From CAVRTM01 sp963696105 (GTDB lineage: Bacteria; Actinomycetota; Actinomycetes; Actinomycetales; Dermatophilaceae), in assembly GCA_963696105.1 (NCBI GenBank), contig CAVOIP010000005.1, forward strand, positions 1,736,001 to 1,800,000: 64,000 nucleotides of DNA, in the 5' to 3' direction. Made by a program: the position numbers and the translations under genes. The notes under the pieces are model-generated. The model saw only the letters and a program-made list of their open reading frames with translations, had not been told where the DNA came from and did no database searches. This document shows, piece after piece, positions 16,250-25,096 of this stretch (position 1 is its first letter; the number at the start of each line of letters is the position of its first letter).

Positions 16250-16705
16250 ATGGATGGGACACACCTCACGGCGCGCAAGCCCCTTGCGCTTCTGGCGCTG
16301 GCCACGCTCGGCCTGCTCCCTGCCGCGTGCGGCAGCAGCGGGTCATCGGGCACGGCCGGCGGGAGCAGCAGCTCCCCGGCCTCGTCGGCTGCCGCGACGA
16401 CGCCGATGGGGGGTGCCTCGATGAGCGGCAGAGACGTGAACGTCAGCGAGACCGAGTTCACGATCTCGCTGCCGACCATGACCTTCACGCCGGGCGAGCA
16501 CACGTTCAAGATCACCAACAAGGGCACCATCACCCACGCCCTGGAGATCGACGGACCGGGCGTCTCCGACCGCAAGTCCGAGGCCTTGTCCCCCGGGGCG
16601 TCGACGTCGATGACGGTGACCCTGCAGAAGGGCACCTACGAGGTCTACTGCCCGGTGGACGGCCACCGGGCCCAGGGCATGCAGACCATGATCACCGTGC
16701 ACTGA
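16250..16705 (+). CDS. cupredoxin-like (type 1 copper) lipoprotein
   Basis: A 151-residue secreted lipoprotein. The signal peptide ends in a lipobox with Cys27 (LPAAC), followed by a Ser/Ala/Gly linker (28-60) and a cupredoxin domain (61-151). Candidate copper ligands are His96, Cys134, His139 and Met144 (ITHALEI and YCPVDGHRAQGM), the classic H-C-H-M set of plastocyanin-like proteins. It is probably an extracytoplasmic electron carrier or copper-binding protein. The start has GAGGAGGA upstream. It is divergent from the DUF6529-like membrane protein. Confidence 0.85.
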   Translation: MDGTHLTARKPLALLALATLGLLPAACGSSGSSGTAGGSSSSPASSAAATTPMGGASMSGRDVNVSETEFTISLPTMTFTPGEHTFKITNKGTITHALEIDGPGVSDRKSEALSPGASTSMTVTLQKGTYEVYCPVDGHRAQGMQTMITVH

Positions 16706-16739
16706 CCGCCTCCCGGCGCACGACCGTCCGGTCGAGGCC

Positions 16740-16795
16740 GGACCGGGGCGGCGGCGTGCCTGCGCGAGGACCGGGGCGGCGGCGTGCCTGCGCGA
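16740..16795. repeat. 28-bp tandem duplication
   Basis: Two exact head-to-tail copies of a 28-bp unit beginning ggaccggggcggcggcgtgc lie between the ends of the convergent cupredoxin and permease genes. It probably arose by slippage and has no visible function. Confidence 0.8.
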
Positions 16796-16797
16796 GG

Positions 16798-18414
16798 TCA
16801 GGTGGGGTGCCGCTCGGCGCCGGTCTGCTCCATCTCGTCGGACAGGTGGGCCGACAACCGGCGGTCCGGCCGGGCGGCGAAGAAGTAGACCGCGCCGACG
16901 AGGACGATGACGACCATCACCATCAGGGTGACCCAGTCGAAGTTGAAGAGCGCGCCGCGCGGACTCGCCAGGCCCGTCGGCGCGACGATGTTGAGCAGCA
17001 TCAGGCCGAGGTAGGCAGCGGCCACGATGCTGACCGGCCAGGCCCACCGGCCGAGCCGGAAGGCGCCCTCGGGGACCCAGCCGCGCGCCCGCGCCACCAT
17101 CGAGCCGATCACGGTCAGCAGGAACGAGAGGTAGATGCCGGTGACCCCGAACGACACCAGCGCCGTCAGGGCGTTGATCCCGGCGGGGAAGGTGAACCAC
17201 AGGAGGTGGACGTCCTTGGCCGGGTTGATGTTGACCATCAGCGTGAAGAGCAGGGGGACGACCGCTCCGATGATCAGCGCGTTCGTCGGGGTGTGGAAAC
17301 GCGGTGAGATCCGCCGCACCCACGCGCTGGCGGGGACGGCGCCGTCCCTCGCGTACGAGTAGGCGAGGCGGGCACCGGCGCCCTGGACCGCCGTACCGCA
17401 GGAGAAGAACGCCAGGATCACCATGACGAGGAAGAAGTCCTGCAGCCACTGCGGCAGCTGCGCGAGGATGGCCGGGACGCCGCCGGCGAAGGACGTCGCG
17501 TTGGTGTAGCCCTTGGCGTCGGACGGGGTCGCGAGCAGCAGCCCGGCGACGAGCACGAAGGACGCGACGCCGCCGTACACGAGCGCGGAGCGCATGGCCC
17601 GCGGCACCTGTCGACTGGCGTCGACCGTCTCCTCGGCCACGTCGCCGGCGGCCTCGAACCCGTAGAAGATGTAGACGTGGGCCAGGACGGCCACGAGGGC
17701 GGCGCCGGACCACCAGCTGCCGCCGAAGTCGACCTGCAGGCTGTTGGCGGCTGCCCTCTCGGCACCGTTGGTCGTGAAGAGGAAGCCGAAGCCGTGGTGG
17801 AAGCCCACGACTCCCAACGCGATCGCCACACCGAACGTGCCGATGGTCTCGACGTACACGCCGAGCCGGGCGATCCTTCCCAAGACCTTCGCGCCCACCG
17901 TGTTGAGGGCCGTCTGCAGCAGGATGAGCAGGATCGTGACGATGAGGATCGTGGTGTGGCTGGTCGCGTCCAGCGAGGTGCCGAACCACTGGTTGACCAG
18001 GGCGGCGACGTAGGGCACCACGCCGGTGTCGACACTGGCCACGGTGACGAGCAGGGCGATGCCGTAGATCCAGCCCACCCACCAGCCGTAGGCGGCGCCG
18101 ACCGAGTACTTGCCGTACTGGTACAGGGCACCCGCGACGGGGTAGTGGCTGCCGAGCTCACCGAAGACGAGGGCGACCAGCAGCATGCCGGCCACGACGA
18201 TGGGCATGAGCCACAGGTAGCGCGGGCCACCGGCCCCGGCGCCCAGGACGAAGAGCGAGTACACGCCGACCATCGGCGAGAGGTAGGAGAACGCGACGCT
18301 GAAGTTGTCGAACAGCGACAGCACGCGGGACAGCTCCTGCCGGTAGCCGAGGTCCGCGAGCCGGTCGTGGTCCCCTGACTCCCTCGGCGCGGTGGGGGTG
18401 GCGGAACCGGCCAT
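16798..18414 (-). CDS. APC-family amino acid permease
   Basis: A 538-residue transporter with about 12 hydrophobic segments. The N-terminal cytosolic stretch RLADLGYRQELSRVLSLFDN and the TM1 block NFSVAFSYLSPMVGVY match the amino-acid/GABA permease branch of the APC superfamily, as does FEAAGDVAEETVDASRQVPRA. It probably imports amino acids or related amines by proton symport; the substrate is not readable. It is a single gene convergent with the cupredoxin gene, and no catabolic partner is adjacent except, more distantly, the amidase. Confidence 0.85.
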   Translation of the reverse strand: MAGSATPTAPRESGDHDRLADLGYRQELSRVLSLFDNFSVAFSYLSPMVGVYSLFVLGAGAGGPRYLWLMPIVVAGMLLVALVFGELGSHYPVAGALYQYGKYSVGAAYGWWVGWIYGIALLVTVASVDTGVVPYVAALVNQWFGTSLDATSHTTILIVTILLILLQTALNTVGAKVLGRIARLGVYVETIGTFGVAIALGVVGFHHGFGFLFTTNGAERAAANSLQVDFGGSWWSGAALVAVLAHVYIFYGFEAAGDVAEETVDASRQVPRAMRSALVYGGVASFVLVAGLLLATPSDAKGYTNATSFAGGVPAILAQLPQWLQDFFLVMVILAFFSCGTAVQGAGARLAYSYARDGAVPASAWVRRISPRFHTPTNALIIGAVVPLLFTLMVNINPAKDVHLLWFTFPAGINALTALVSFGVTGIYLSFLLTVIGSMVARARGWVPEGAFRLGRWAWPVSIVAAAYLGLMLLNIVAPTGLASPRGALFNFDWVTLMVMVVIVLVGAVYFFAARPDRRLSAHLSDEMEQTGAERHPT

Positions 18415-18581
18415 GGCGTCCTCCTGGAGGGTCGTCCCGAGCTGAGGTCAGGATCCACCCGGGACGCCTCGCGCGTGAGCGCTTTCGCAGATCGCGACAC
18501 CAGGGCGACGGCGCCCGGTCCTCGGTGACGGCCTCGTCCCACCCGTCCGTCGGAACGCGGGTGCTGCCGGCGGCGTGAGGG

Positions 18582-18827
18582 TCAGGGACGGCGAGCCGTG
18601 GTGCCGTACGTGGCCGCCACGCAGTCGCCCACCTCGGCGGGGGAGGAGAAGCGCCGGTGCAACGGCAGTCGGGACAGCTGCTCCAGGACCCGCGGCGGCA
18701 GCAGGAGCCGCACCCCGACCGCGAGCAGCTCCTCGGTCGTGGTCGGGTAGGGCAGTCCGGTCAGCTGGGCGGTGAGCTGGTCCGTGTCGTCGTGTCGTCG
18801 GGCTGTGCGGGTGGAGGTGCGGAGCAC
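18582..18827 (-). CDS. DUF2795 domain protein
   Basis: About 81 residues from a GTG preceded by AGGGAGGG at 6 nt. A longer reading from 18908 is possible, but its extra residues lack structure. The pattern LTGLPYPTTTEELLAVG ... VLEQLSRLPLHRRFSSPAEV matches the DUF2795 fold, small soluble proteins of unknown function common in actinomycetes. A perfect 16-bp GGGAC-N4-GTCCC palindrome begins 100 bp upstream, suggesting stress or hypoxia control. Confidence 0.65.
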   Translation of the reverse strand: MLRTSTRTARRHDDTDQLTAQLTGLPYPTTTEELLAVGVRLLLPPRVLEQLSRLPLHRRFSSPAEVGDCVAATYGTTARRP

Positions 18828-19233
18828 GTCCTGCCCTCCCTTCACCGGGGTCTGGTCTGGTTGCTGTCGGTCGCCCTCGTCCGGCCACCTCCTGCGCGAC
18901 CCTGCCAACCAGGTCCGCCCCGAGAAAGGGACCTAGGTCCCTGTCGCGGGTGTGGACGCCGTGCGAGGACGCGCCGGCGTGTCGGGCCGACCCGGGTCGG
19001 CTCTTCCTGCCCGCCGGACGGTCACCACCTGCAAGCGCCCGGATCCTGTGTGTCCGCTGGGCGTGCGGCAAGGGAACGGCATGCGGCAGGTTCGCCGCTG
19101 CCCCGGCTTCGTCCCGCAACAGACCAAGTCGGCCGGCCACGGTCGTCCGAGTCCTAGCGTCGACGCCCTCGGGGGTGCCCTCGCCGGCACTGCACCGAGC
19201 CGAGTGCAGTCGCCGAGCCGGGGAGGACCCACC
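18828..19233. other. divergent intergenic region with a DosR-like box
   Basis: It separates the DUF2795 gene from the D,D-carboxypeptidase gene. It holds the 16-bp palindrome and, near its right end, the Shine-Dalgarno GGGGAGGA of the carboxypeptidase. No gene is seen. Confidence 0.5.
18927..18942. promoter_or_regulatory. DosR/DevR-like box 3, perfect palindrome
   Basis: AGGGACCTAGGTCCCT is a perfect 16-bp dyad with the GGGAC-N4-GTCCC core of the DosR box. It sits 100 bp upstream of the DUF2795 start on the minus strand and about 290 bp from the plus-strand carboxypeptidase start, so the DUF2795 gene is the more likely target. Confidence 0.55.
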
Positions 19234-20553
19234 ATGAGCCCAGCCATCCGTCGCCGGCCTGCCGTGAGCGGCGCCCTGGGCGTCGCTCTGGCCGCAGGCC
19301 TGCTCGCCGCCGCGCCGACCGAGGCGGGTGCCGCACCGCGTGCCGCTGGGGTCAGCACCGCTGCCCAGCAGATGCATCCCGCGCTGGCATCGGCACCGTC
19401 CAGCGCGGACCAGCGAATCGGGTCAGCGCTGTCCTCCCGCGTCACGACCACGCGGTTCGGGGCCGCCTTCACCGGCGCCGTGGTGGACGCCGCCAGCGGG
19501 CGCCTCGTGTGGTCCAGGAACGGGACGACCGGGCGGATGCCCGCCTCCACCACCAAGCTGGTGACCGCGACGAACGCGCTGGCGACGTTCGGCAGCTCGC
19601 ACCGGTTCACGACCACGGTGAGGCACGGTGCGCAGCAGAACCAGGCCGACCAGGTCGTCCTCGTCGGCTCCGGCGACCCGGACCTGTCCTCGGCGCAGCT
19701 CGCCGCGCTGGCCACGACCACCGCGGCGAAGATGACGGCCGCCAGGCAGACGAGCGTGCGGGTGTACGCCGACGACTCCCTCTTTGCCGCCCCGACGCTG
19801 GCGATCGGGTGGAAGCCCACCTACGTGCCGGCTGACACCACGTGGCTGCGCTCCCTGGTCGTCGACCGCCACGACGTGCCCGACACGGCGCTCGACGCTG
19901 CCAAGGTCTTCGCCACGAAGCTGCGGGCCCACGGCATCACCGTGACGCGCATCGGGCGCGGGAGCGCCGCGACGAACGCGCCCCTGCTGGCGTCGTCGGC
20001 GGGGGTCACCCTCGGCACGAGCATCTCGCACATGCTGCTGACCTCCGACAACGAGCACGCCGAGGCCCTGCACCGCCTCGTCGGCATCCGGATGGGGTAC
20101 GGCAACACCTGGGCCGCCGCGAGGGCGGCGCAGCAGAAGGGGCTGGCCAACCAGGGCCTCACGGCCACCGCGCTGTACGACGGGTCGGGTCTGTCGCGTA
20201 GCGACCGGCTGACCGGGGTGCAGCTGGCACGGGTCGTGGCCAACGCGTTCGAGCCGGGCAACAGCACCCGTCTGGCGCTGCTGCGCAGCAACGCCGGGCT
20301 GCCGGTGTCGGGCCGGACCGGGACGCTGCAGGCTGCCTACGGCCGGTTCACCACGGCCGCGTCCAGGTGCGCCGTGGGCAAGGTGCACGCCAAGACCGGG
20401 ACGCTGGACGACGCCGTCGCCCTCGCCGGGTGGACCGTCGGCAAGGACGGGCGCGTCAAGACGTTCGCGTTCGTCGTCAACGGCCGACCGTCGACGCTGG
20501 CGCTCATGCAGAGCGTCGACATGCTGGCGGCGACGGTGAACGGCTGCTACTGA
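19234..20553 (+). CDS. dacB: D-alanyl-D-alanine carboxypeptidase / PBP4 (S13 family)
   Basis: A 439-residue exported penicillin-binding protein with an N-terminal signal peptide (Ala-rich, cleavage near residue 33). It shows the active-site triad of the family: SxxK at 105-108 (STTK), SDN at about 271-273 and KTG at 387-389. It trims D-Ala from peptidoglycan stem peptides or hydrolyses cross-bridges outside the membrane. GGGGAGGA lies ahead of the ATG. The intervening domain is shorter than in E. coli PBP4, as is usual in actinomycetes. Confidence 0.88.
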   Translation: MSPAIRRRPAVSGALGVALAAGLLAAAPTEAGAAPRAAGVSTAAQQMHPALASAPSSADQRIGSALSSRVTTTRFGAAFTGAVVDAASGRLVWSRNGTTGRMPASTTKLVTATNALATFGSSHRFTTTVRHGAQQNQADQVVLVGSGDPDLSSAQLAALATTTAAKMTAARQTSVRVYADDSLFAAPTLAIGWKPTYVPADTTWLRSLVVDRHDVPDTALDAAKVFATKLRAHGITVTRIGRGSAATNAPLLASSAGVTLGTSISHMLLTSDNEHAEALHRLVGIRMGYGNTWAAARAAQQKGLANQGLTATALYDGSGLSRSDRLTGVQLARVVANAFEPGNSTRLALLRSNAGLPVSGRTGTLQAAYGRFTTAASRCAVGKVHAKTGTLDDAVALAGWTVGKDGRVKTFAFVVNGRPSTLALMQSVDMLAATVNGCY

Positions 20554-20618
20554 CCCGTCCGCTGCTGGTCTCCCGGGGCCGGGCGGAGCGTCGGCGCGGG
20601 CGTCGTACGGAGAACGGG

Positions 20619-21677
20619 TCAGGCGGGGCGGGAGGGGGCCGCGCGCGCCGTCACGGTGCTGTCGGCGGCGCAGCCGCAGCTCTCGCGGTGCTCGATCTCC
20701 GCCGGGAGGCGGACCACGCGCCGCGGGGCGAACGGGTCGGCGAGGCGGCGCTGCAGCAGCTGCACGGCCTGGGCGCCGACGGCGTGGAACGGCTGCGCGG
20801 CCGCGGTCAGGGCGGGGGAGATGGCGCTGGCCCACTCGAAGTCGTCGAACGTCACCAGCGCCACGTCGTCGGGGATGCGCACCTGGGCCTGCTTCAGCGC
20901 GAGCAGCGCGCCGATCGTCATCGCGTTGTTGCCGCTGAAGATCGCCGTCGGCGGCTGCCGCAGGCGCAGCATCGAGGTGACGGCGGCACGTCCACCGCCC
21001 ACGGTCGACAGTCCCATCATGACCAGCTGCTTGTCGACGGGGCGCCCCAGCACCTCGTGCGCCCGCAGGTAGCCGTTCAGCCGCTCGGTCGTCGTGGACA
21101 GCCCCGCCAGGCCGCTCAGCATCCCGACGCGGCGGTGGCCGAGCTCGAGGAGGTGCTCGACGAGTGCCACCGACACGGCCTCGTTCTCGGTGCCGACCTG
21201 GTCGCAGCGGACCTCGCTCATCCGGTCGACCAGCACGAAGGGGGTCTCGTGCTTGCGCAACAGGGGCAGCGTCTCGGTCTCCCAGCCGGCCGTCGGAGCG
21301 AGCACCACCGCCTCGACGTGGTGGGCGAGCAGCGTGGCCACGGCGCTTGCCTCGCCCTGCGGGTCGTCGTACGTGTCGCACAGCAGCAGCGCGAAGCCGG
21401 CGCGGCTGGCCTCGGAGGCGACGCCCTGGATCAGCTCGCCGACGTACGGGTTGCTGGCCCCGGTGGTGGCCAGGCCGATCGCCCGGCCCGCGCGCTTGGC
21501 GACCACGGGAGCCGGCGGCTCGTAGTGCAGCGCCTCGAGGGCGTGCCGCACCCGCTCGCGGGTGTCCGGGGCGACGTACCGCGTGCCGTTGACCACGTGC
21601 GAGACCGTGGTGATCGACACCCCGGCCAGCGTGGCCACGTCGGCCAGGCGGGGGGAGGAGCGTCGGGGGACAGCCAC
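20619..21677 (-). CDS. LacI-family transcriptional repressor
   Basis: About 352 residues. The N-terminal HTH is RLADVATLAGVSITTVSHVV followed by the hinge helix; the rest is a periplasmic-binding-like effector domain. It is divergent from a sugar ABC operon, and a pair of GCGC-centred palindromes lies between them, so it probably represses both itself and the transporter until a sugar binds. The start is uncertain: the open frame extends to a TTG inside the operator, and the GTG used here gives a normal N-terminus but has no strong RBS. Confidence 0.88.
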   Translation of the reverse strand: MAVPRRSSPRLADVATLAGVSITTVSHVVNGTRYVAPDTRERVRHALEALHYEPPAPVVAKRAGRAIGLATTGASNPYVGELIQGVASEASRAGFALLLCDTYDDPQGEASAVATLLAHHVEAVVLAPTAGWETETLPLLRKHETPFVLVDRMSEVRCDQVGTENEAVSVALVEHLLELGHRRVGMLSGLAGLSTTTERLNGYLRAHEVLGRPVDKQLVMMGLSTVGGGRAAVTSMLRLRQPPTAIFSGNNAMTIGALLALKQAQVRIPDDVALVTFDDFEWASAISPALTAAAQPFHAVGAQAVQLLQRRLADPFAPRRVVRLPAEIEHRESCGCAADSTVTARAAPSRPA

Positions 21678-21704
21678 CGTCGCATGGTGGCGTGTTACCG
21701 GGTT

Positions 21705-21728
21705 GTTGCGCAACGGTTTGCGCAAACC
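21705..21728. promoter_or_regulatory. tandem LacI-family operators
   Basis: Two abutting perfect palindromes, GTTGCGCAAC (21705-21714) and GGTTTGCGCAAACC (21715-21728), lie in the divergent region between the repressor and the ABC operon. A central CG flanked by TTGCGCAA is typical of LacI-family operators. The second would overlap any start at the upstream TTG, which supports a downstream start for the repressor. Confidence 0.75.
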
Positions 21729-21838
21729 ATAGGCAGGGCAGCCCGGCGTCCCTAGTGTTCTGCCAACCGCTCAGCCGTCACGGCAGCGTGCACGACGTCC
21801 GGCCACCCGGGGCGGACGCTGATCACCAGGAGAAACGC

Positions 21839-22870
21839 ATGCGACCCATCCACCGACCGGCCGCCATGGCCGTCGCCCTCGTCTCGGTGACCGCGCTGGG
21901 GCTGAGCGCCTGCAGCACCACCAAGACCTCGGGACCCGGCTCCGCCCAGGGAGGCGGCACGACCACTGGTCCGATCAAGATCGGCCTGGTCACCAAGACA
22001 GAGAGCAACCCCTACTTCGTCAAGCTGCGTGAGTCGGCCAAGGCAGCCGCCGAGAAGAACGGCGACAGCCTGATCGCCCTCGCCGGCAAGTTCGACGGCG
22101 ACAACGCCGGTCAGGTGACCGCGATCGAGAACCTCGTGCAGCAGGGTGTCAAGGGCATCATGATCACCCCGAGCAACTCCGGTGGTGTGCTCGACGCGAT
22201 CAAGAAGGCCCAGGACGCCGGCGTCGTGGTCGTCGCGCTGGACACCGCGACGACCCCGGCCAACGCGGTGGCGGCGACGTACGCCACGAACAACGAGCAG
22301 GCCGGCAAGCTGCTCGGCCAGTACGTCAAGGCCACGATGGGCGGCAAGGCACCACAGATCGTGACGATGGACCTCGACCCCAGCGCCTCGGTCGGCATCC
22401 AGCGGCACAACGGCTTCCTCGAGGGCATGGGCCTGCCGCTGAACACACCCGCCGTCATCGGCAGCGCGCTCACCCAGGGTGACCAGACGAAGGCCCAGCA
22501 GCAGATGGAGAACCTCCTCCAGCGGGTCGGCGGCAAGGTCAACGTCGTCTACAACATCAACGAGCCGGCCGCCCGTGGCGCCTACCAGGCGCTGAAGGAG
22601 AAGGGCCTGAACGGCAAGGTCGTCGTCGGGGCGATCGACGGCGGCTGCCAGGGAGTGACGAACGTCAAGGACGGCATGTTCGTCGCGACCGTCATGCAGT
22701 TCCCCAAGAAGATGGCCGAGGAGGGGGTCAACGCCATCAGCGAGTACGCGAAGAAGGGCGTGAAGCCTACCGGTTTCGTGGACACGGGGGCCATGCTGAT
22801 CACTGACAAGCCCGTGAAGGGCATGACCTCCAAGGACACCACCTGGGGTGCCCAGAACTGTTGGGGATGA
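21839..22870 (+). CDS. sugar ABC transporter substrate-binding lipoprotein
   Basis: A 343-residue lipoprotein: signal peptide with lipobox LSAC (Cys25), a short linker, then a periplasmic-binding-protein type 1 domain of the ribose/fructose class (IKIGLVTKTESNPYFVKL, IDGGCQGV). It binds a sugar outside the membrane and delivers it to the permease. AGGAG precedes the ATG. It is the first gene of an operon controlled by the divergent LacI repressor, and its stop overlaps the permease start. Confidence 0.92.
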   Translation: MRPIHRPAAMAVALVSVTALGLSACSTTKTSGPGSAQGGGTTTGPIKIGLVTKTESNPYFVKLRESAKAAAEKNGDSLIALAGKFDGDNAGQVTAIENLVQQGVKGIMITPSNSGGVLDAIKKAQDAGVVVVALDTATTPANAVAATYATNNEQAGKLLGQYVKATMGGKAPQIVTMDLDPSASVGIQRHNGFLEGMGLPLNTPAVIGSALTQGDQTKAQQQMENLLQRVGGKVNVVYNINEPAARGAYQALKEKGLNGKVVVGAIDGGCQGVTNVKDGMFVATVMQFPKKMAEEGVNAISEYAKKGVKPTGFVDTGAMLITDKPVKGMTSKDTTWGAQNCWG

Positions 22871-23877
22871 TCATGACTGCAACCACCAGTGCGCCACAGA
22901 AGCAGCAGCACACCAACCGCGGCGACTCGGTGCGCAGAGCCTTTGCGCGCAATCCCGTCCTGGGGCCGACAGCCGCCCTCGTGGTGGTGATGGTCTTCTT
23001 CTCGCTCAGCACCAGCACGTTCCTCAACGTGGACAACTTCTCGCTGATCGTGCAGCAGTCTGTGGTGATCGGCACCCTGGCCCTGGGGCAGACGCTGATC
23101 ATCCTCACGGCCGGGATCGACCTGGCGAACGCCGCGATCGCGGTGTTCGGGACGCTGCTGCTGACCAGGCTGACGATCGGCGGCACCCCCCCGGCCATCG
23201 CCATCCTGGCCGGCCTGGTGGCGTGCACGTTGATCGCCACCGTCTCCGGTCTGCTGGTCACCCGCATCAAGCTGCCGCCGTTCATCGTCACCCTGGGCAT
23301 GCTCGCCGTGGTGACGGCCGTGACCAACCTCTACAGCGCGGGCACGACCTACCCCGTGCCGAACGGTCTGCTGACGTTCCTCGGCTCCTCGCTCTACCTG
23401 TTCGGGCGGATCCAGTTCACGATGGGGATGATCCTCGCGGCGATCCTGTTCGTGGTGATGTGGTTCATCCTGGGCAAGACCGGCTGGGGACGGCACGTGT
23501 ACGCCGTGGGTAACGAGCCGGAGGCCGCCCGCCTCACCGGTATCCACATCGACAAGACGCTGGTCAGCGTCTACGCCGTCGCAGGACTGATCTACGGGTT
23601 CGCCGCCTGGATGGCCCTCGGTCGCACCCCGACCGCGGACCCGAACGCCTACCAGACCGGCAACCTCGACAGCATCACCGCGGTCGTCATCGGCGGCACC
23701 AGCCTCTTCGGCGGTCGTGGTGGGGTCGTCGGGACCGTGGTCGGCGCGCTGATCGTCGCGGTCCTGCGCAGCGGCCTGACCCAGATGGGGATCGACTCGA
23801 ACTACCAGAACCTGGCCACCGGCGTCCTCGTGATCGCCGCAGTCGCGTTCGACCAGGCCACCAGGAGGAGGAGCTGA
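22867..23877 (+). CDS. sugar ABC transporter permease (RbsC/FrcC type)
   Basis: A 336-residue membrane protein with about 8-10 hydrophobic segments and the branched family signature AVGNEPEAARLTGI ahead of the cytosolic coupling helix. It forms the channel of the ribose/fructose-type importer. I use the ATG that overlaps the preceding TGA; a second in-frame ATG lies 6 nt later. Only one permease gene is present, so the transporter probably works as a homodimer. Confidence 0.92.
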   Translation: MIMTATTSAPQKQQHTNRGDSVRRAFARNPVLGPTAALVVVMVFFSLSTSTFLNVDNFSLIVQQSVVIGTLALGQTLIILTAGIDLANAAIAVFGTLLLTRLTIGGTPPAIAILAGLVACTLIATVSGLLVTRIKLPPFIVTLGMLAVVTAVTNLYSAGTTYPVPNGLLTFLGSSLYLFGRIQFTMGMILAAILFVVMWFILGKTGWGRHVYAVGNEPEAARLTGIHIDKTLVSVYAVAGLIYGFAAWMALGRTPTADPNAYQTGNLDSITAVVIGGTSLFGGRGGVVGTVVGALIVAVLRSGLTQMGIDSNYQNLATGVLVIAAVAFDQATRRRS

Positions 23878-24695
23878 TGAGCACCGCGACCGAGAAGACC
23901 GCCAAGCGCCACGCCGCGTTCGAGCTGGAGCCGATCATGACGGCCAGGGGACTGGTCAAGAGGTACGGGCACGTGACCGCCATCAACGGCGCCGACTTCG
24001 ACCTCTACCCCGGCGAGGTGCTGGCGATCGTCGGCGACAACGGCGCGGGCAAGTCCAGCCTCATCAAGGCCCTCACCGGCGCCGTGGTCCCGGACTCCGG
24101 CGAGATCACCCTGGACGGCAAGCAGGTCCGGTTCCACTCGCCGCTCGAGGCGCGACGCGAGGGCATCGAGACGGTCTACCAGACCCTGGCCGTCGCACCC
24201 GCCCTGGACATCGCCAGCAACCTGTTCCTCGGGCGGGAGAAGCGCCGACAGGGGTTCCTCGGCAAGCTGAGGCTCCTGGACAAGAAGGCGATGCGCGAGA
24301 GCGCTCGTGACGAGCTGAACTCGCTGGGGATCGCCACGATCCAGGACATCACCCAGCCGGTCGAGAGCCTCTCCGGTGGCCAGCGCCAGGCGGTGGCCGT
24401 CGCCCGGGCGGCCATGTTCGGCAGCAAGGTCGTCATCATGGACGAGCCGACCGCGGCCCTCGGTGTGCGCGAGACCGCGCAGGTCCTCGAGCTGATCAAG
24501 CGGATCAGCGAGCGAGGCCTGCCGGTGGTGCTCATCAGCCACGACATGCCGGCCGTGTTCGAGGTGTCGGACCGGATCCACGTGCACCGGCTGGGCAAGC
24601 GCACCGGTGTCGTGGATCCCAAGAAGGTCTCGATGAGCGATGTCGTCTCCTTCATCACCGGCGCCGAGGACATCCCCGCGGAGGCGATGTCGTGA
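23877..24695 (+). CDS. sugar ABC transporter ATP-binding protein (single-domain, FrcA type)
   Basis: A 272-residue ATPase with Walker A GDNGAGKS (53-60), signature LSGGQ and Walker B VVIMDEP. It has one nucleotide-binding domain rather than the fused pair of RbsA/MglA, so two copies should pair, as in fructose-type FrcABC systems. Start and stop overlap the flanking genes (TGATG and GTGA), consistent with coupled translation. Confidence 0.92.
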   Translation: MSTATEKTAKRHAAFELEPIMTARGLVKRYGHVTAINGADFDLYPGEVLAIVGDNGAGKSSLIKALTGAVVPDSGEITLDGKQVRFHSPLEARREGIETVYQTLAVAPALDIASNLFLGREKRRQGFLGKLRLLDKKAMRESARDELNSLGIATIQDITQPVESLSGGQRQAVAVARAAMFGSKVVIMDEPTAALGVRETAQVLELIKRISERGLPVVLISHDMPAVFEVSDRIHVHRLGKRTGVVDPKKVSMSDVVSFITGAEDIPAEAMS

Positions 24696-25096
24696 CGGTG
24701 GTCGCGGGCTACATCCCCACCCCCGAGGGGCTGGCGGCGGTCGACTACGGCATCGAGATGGCACGCCAGCACGAGACCCGGCTCGTGGTGGTCAACACCG
24801 GGCACCACGGCAACATGGCGCACCCGAACTTCGCCACCGCGGCGGACATCGATGCGCTGGACGCCCGGCTGCGGGGCCTCGACCTGGACCACGAGGTGCG
24901 CCAGGCCACCGGTGGGCGCTCCGCCGCCGACGAGATCCTGGCGACCGCAGCCGAGCTCAAGGCCGAGCTGATCGTCATCGGCATCCGCCGGCGGACCCCC
25001 GTCGGCAAGCTGCTCACCGGCAGCACGGCGCAGCAGATCCTGCTCGACGCCGAGTGCGCGGTCCTGGCCGTCAAGGCACCGCTCGCCGGTGGCTGA
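24692..25096 (+). CDS. universal stress protein (UspA family)
   Basis: A 134-residue single Usp domain. The C-terminal nucleotide-binding pattern G-x2-x-G-x9-GS/T is present as GIRRRTPVGKLLTGST. The GTG start overlaps the ATPase stop by 4 nt, so it is co-translated with the transporter. Usp proteins bind ATP or other ligands and modulate stress or metabolic responses; its place as the fourth gene of a sugar operon is unusual and suggests a role tied to carbon supply. Confidence 0.88.
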   Translation: MTVVAGYIPTPEGLAAVDYGIEMARQHETRLVVVNTGHHGNMAHPNFATAADIDALDARLRGLDLDHEVRQATGGRSAADEILATAAELKAELIVIGIRRRTPVGKLLTGSTAQQILLDAECAVLAVKAPLAGG

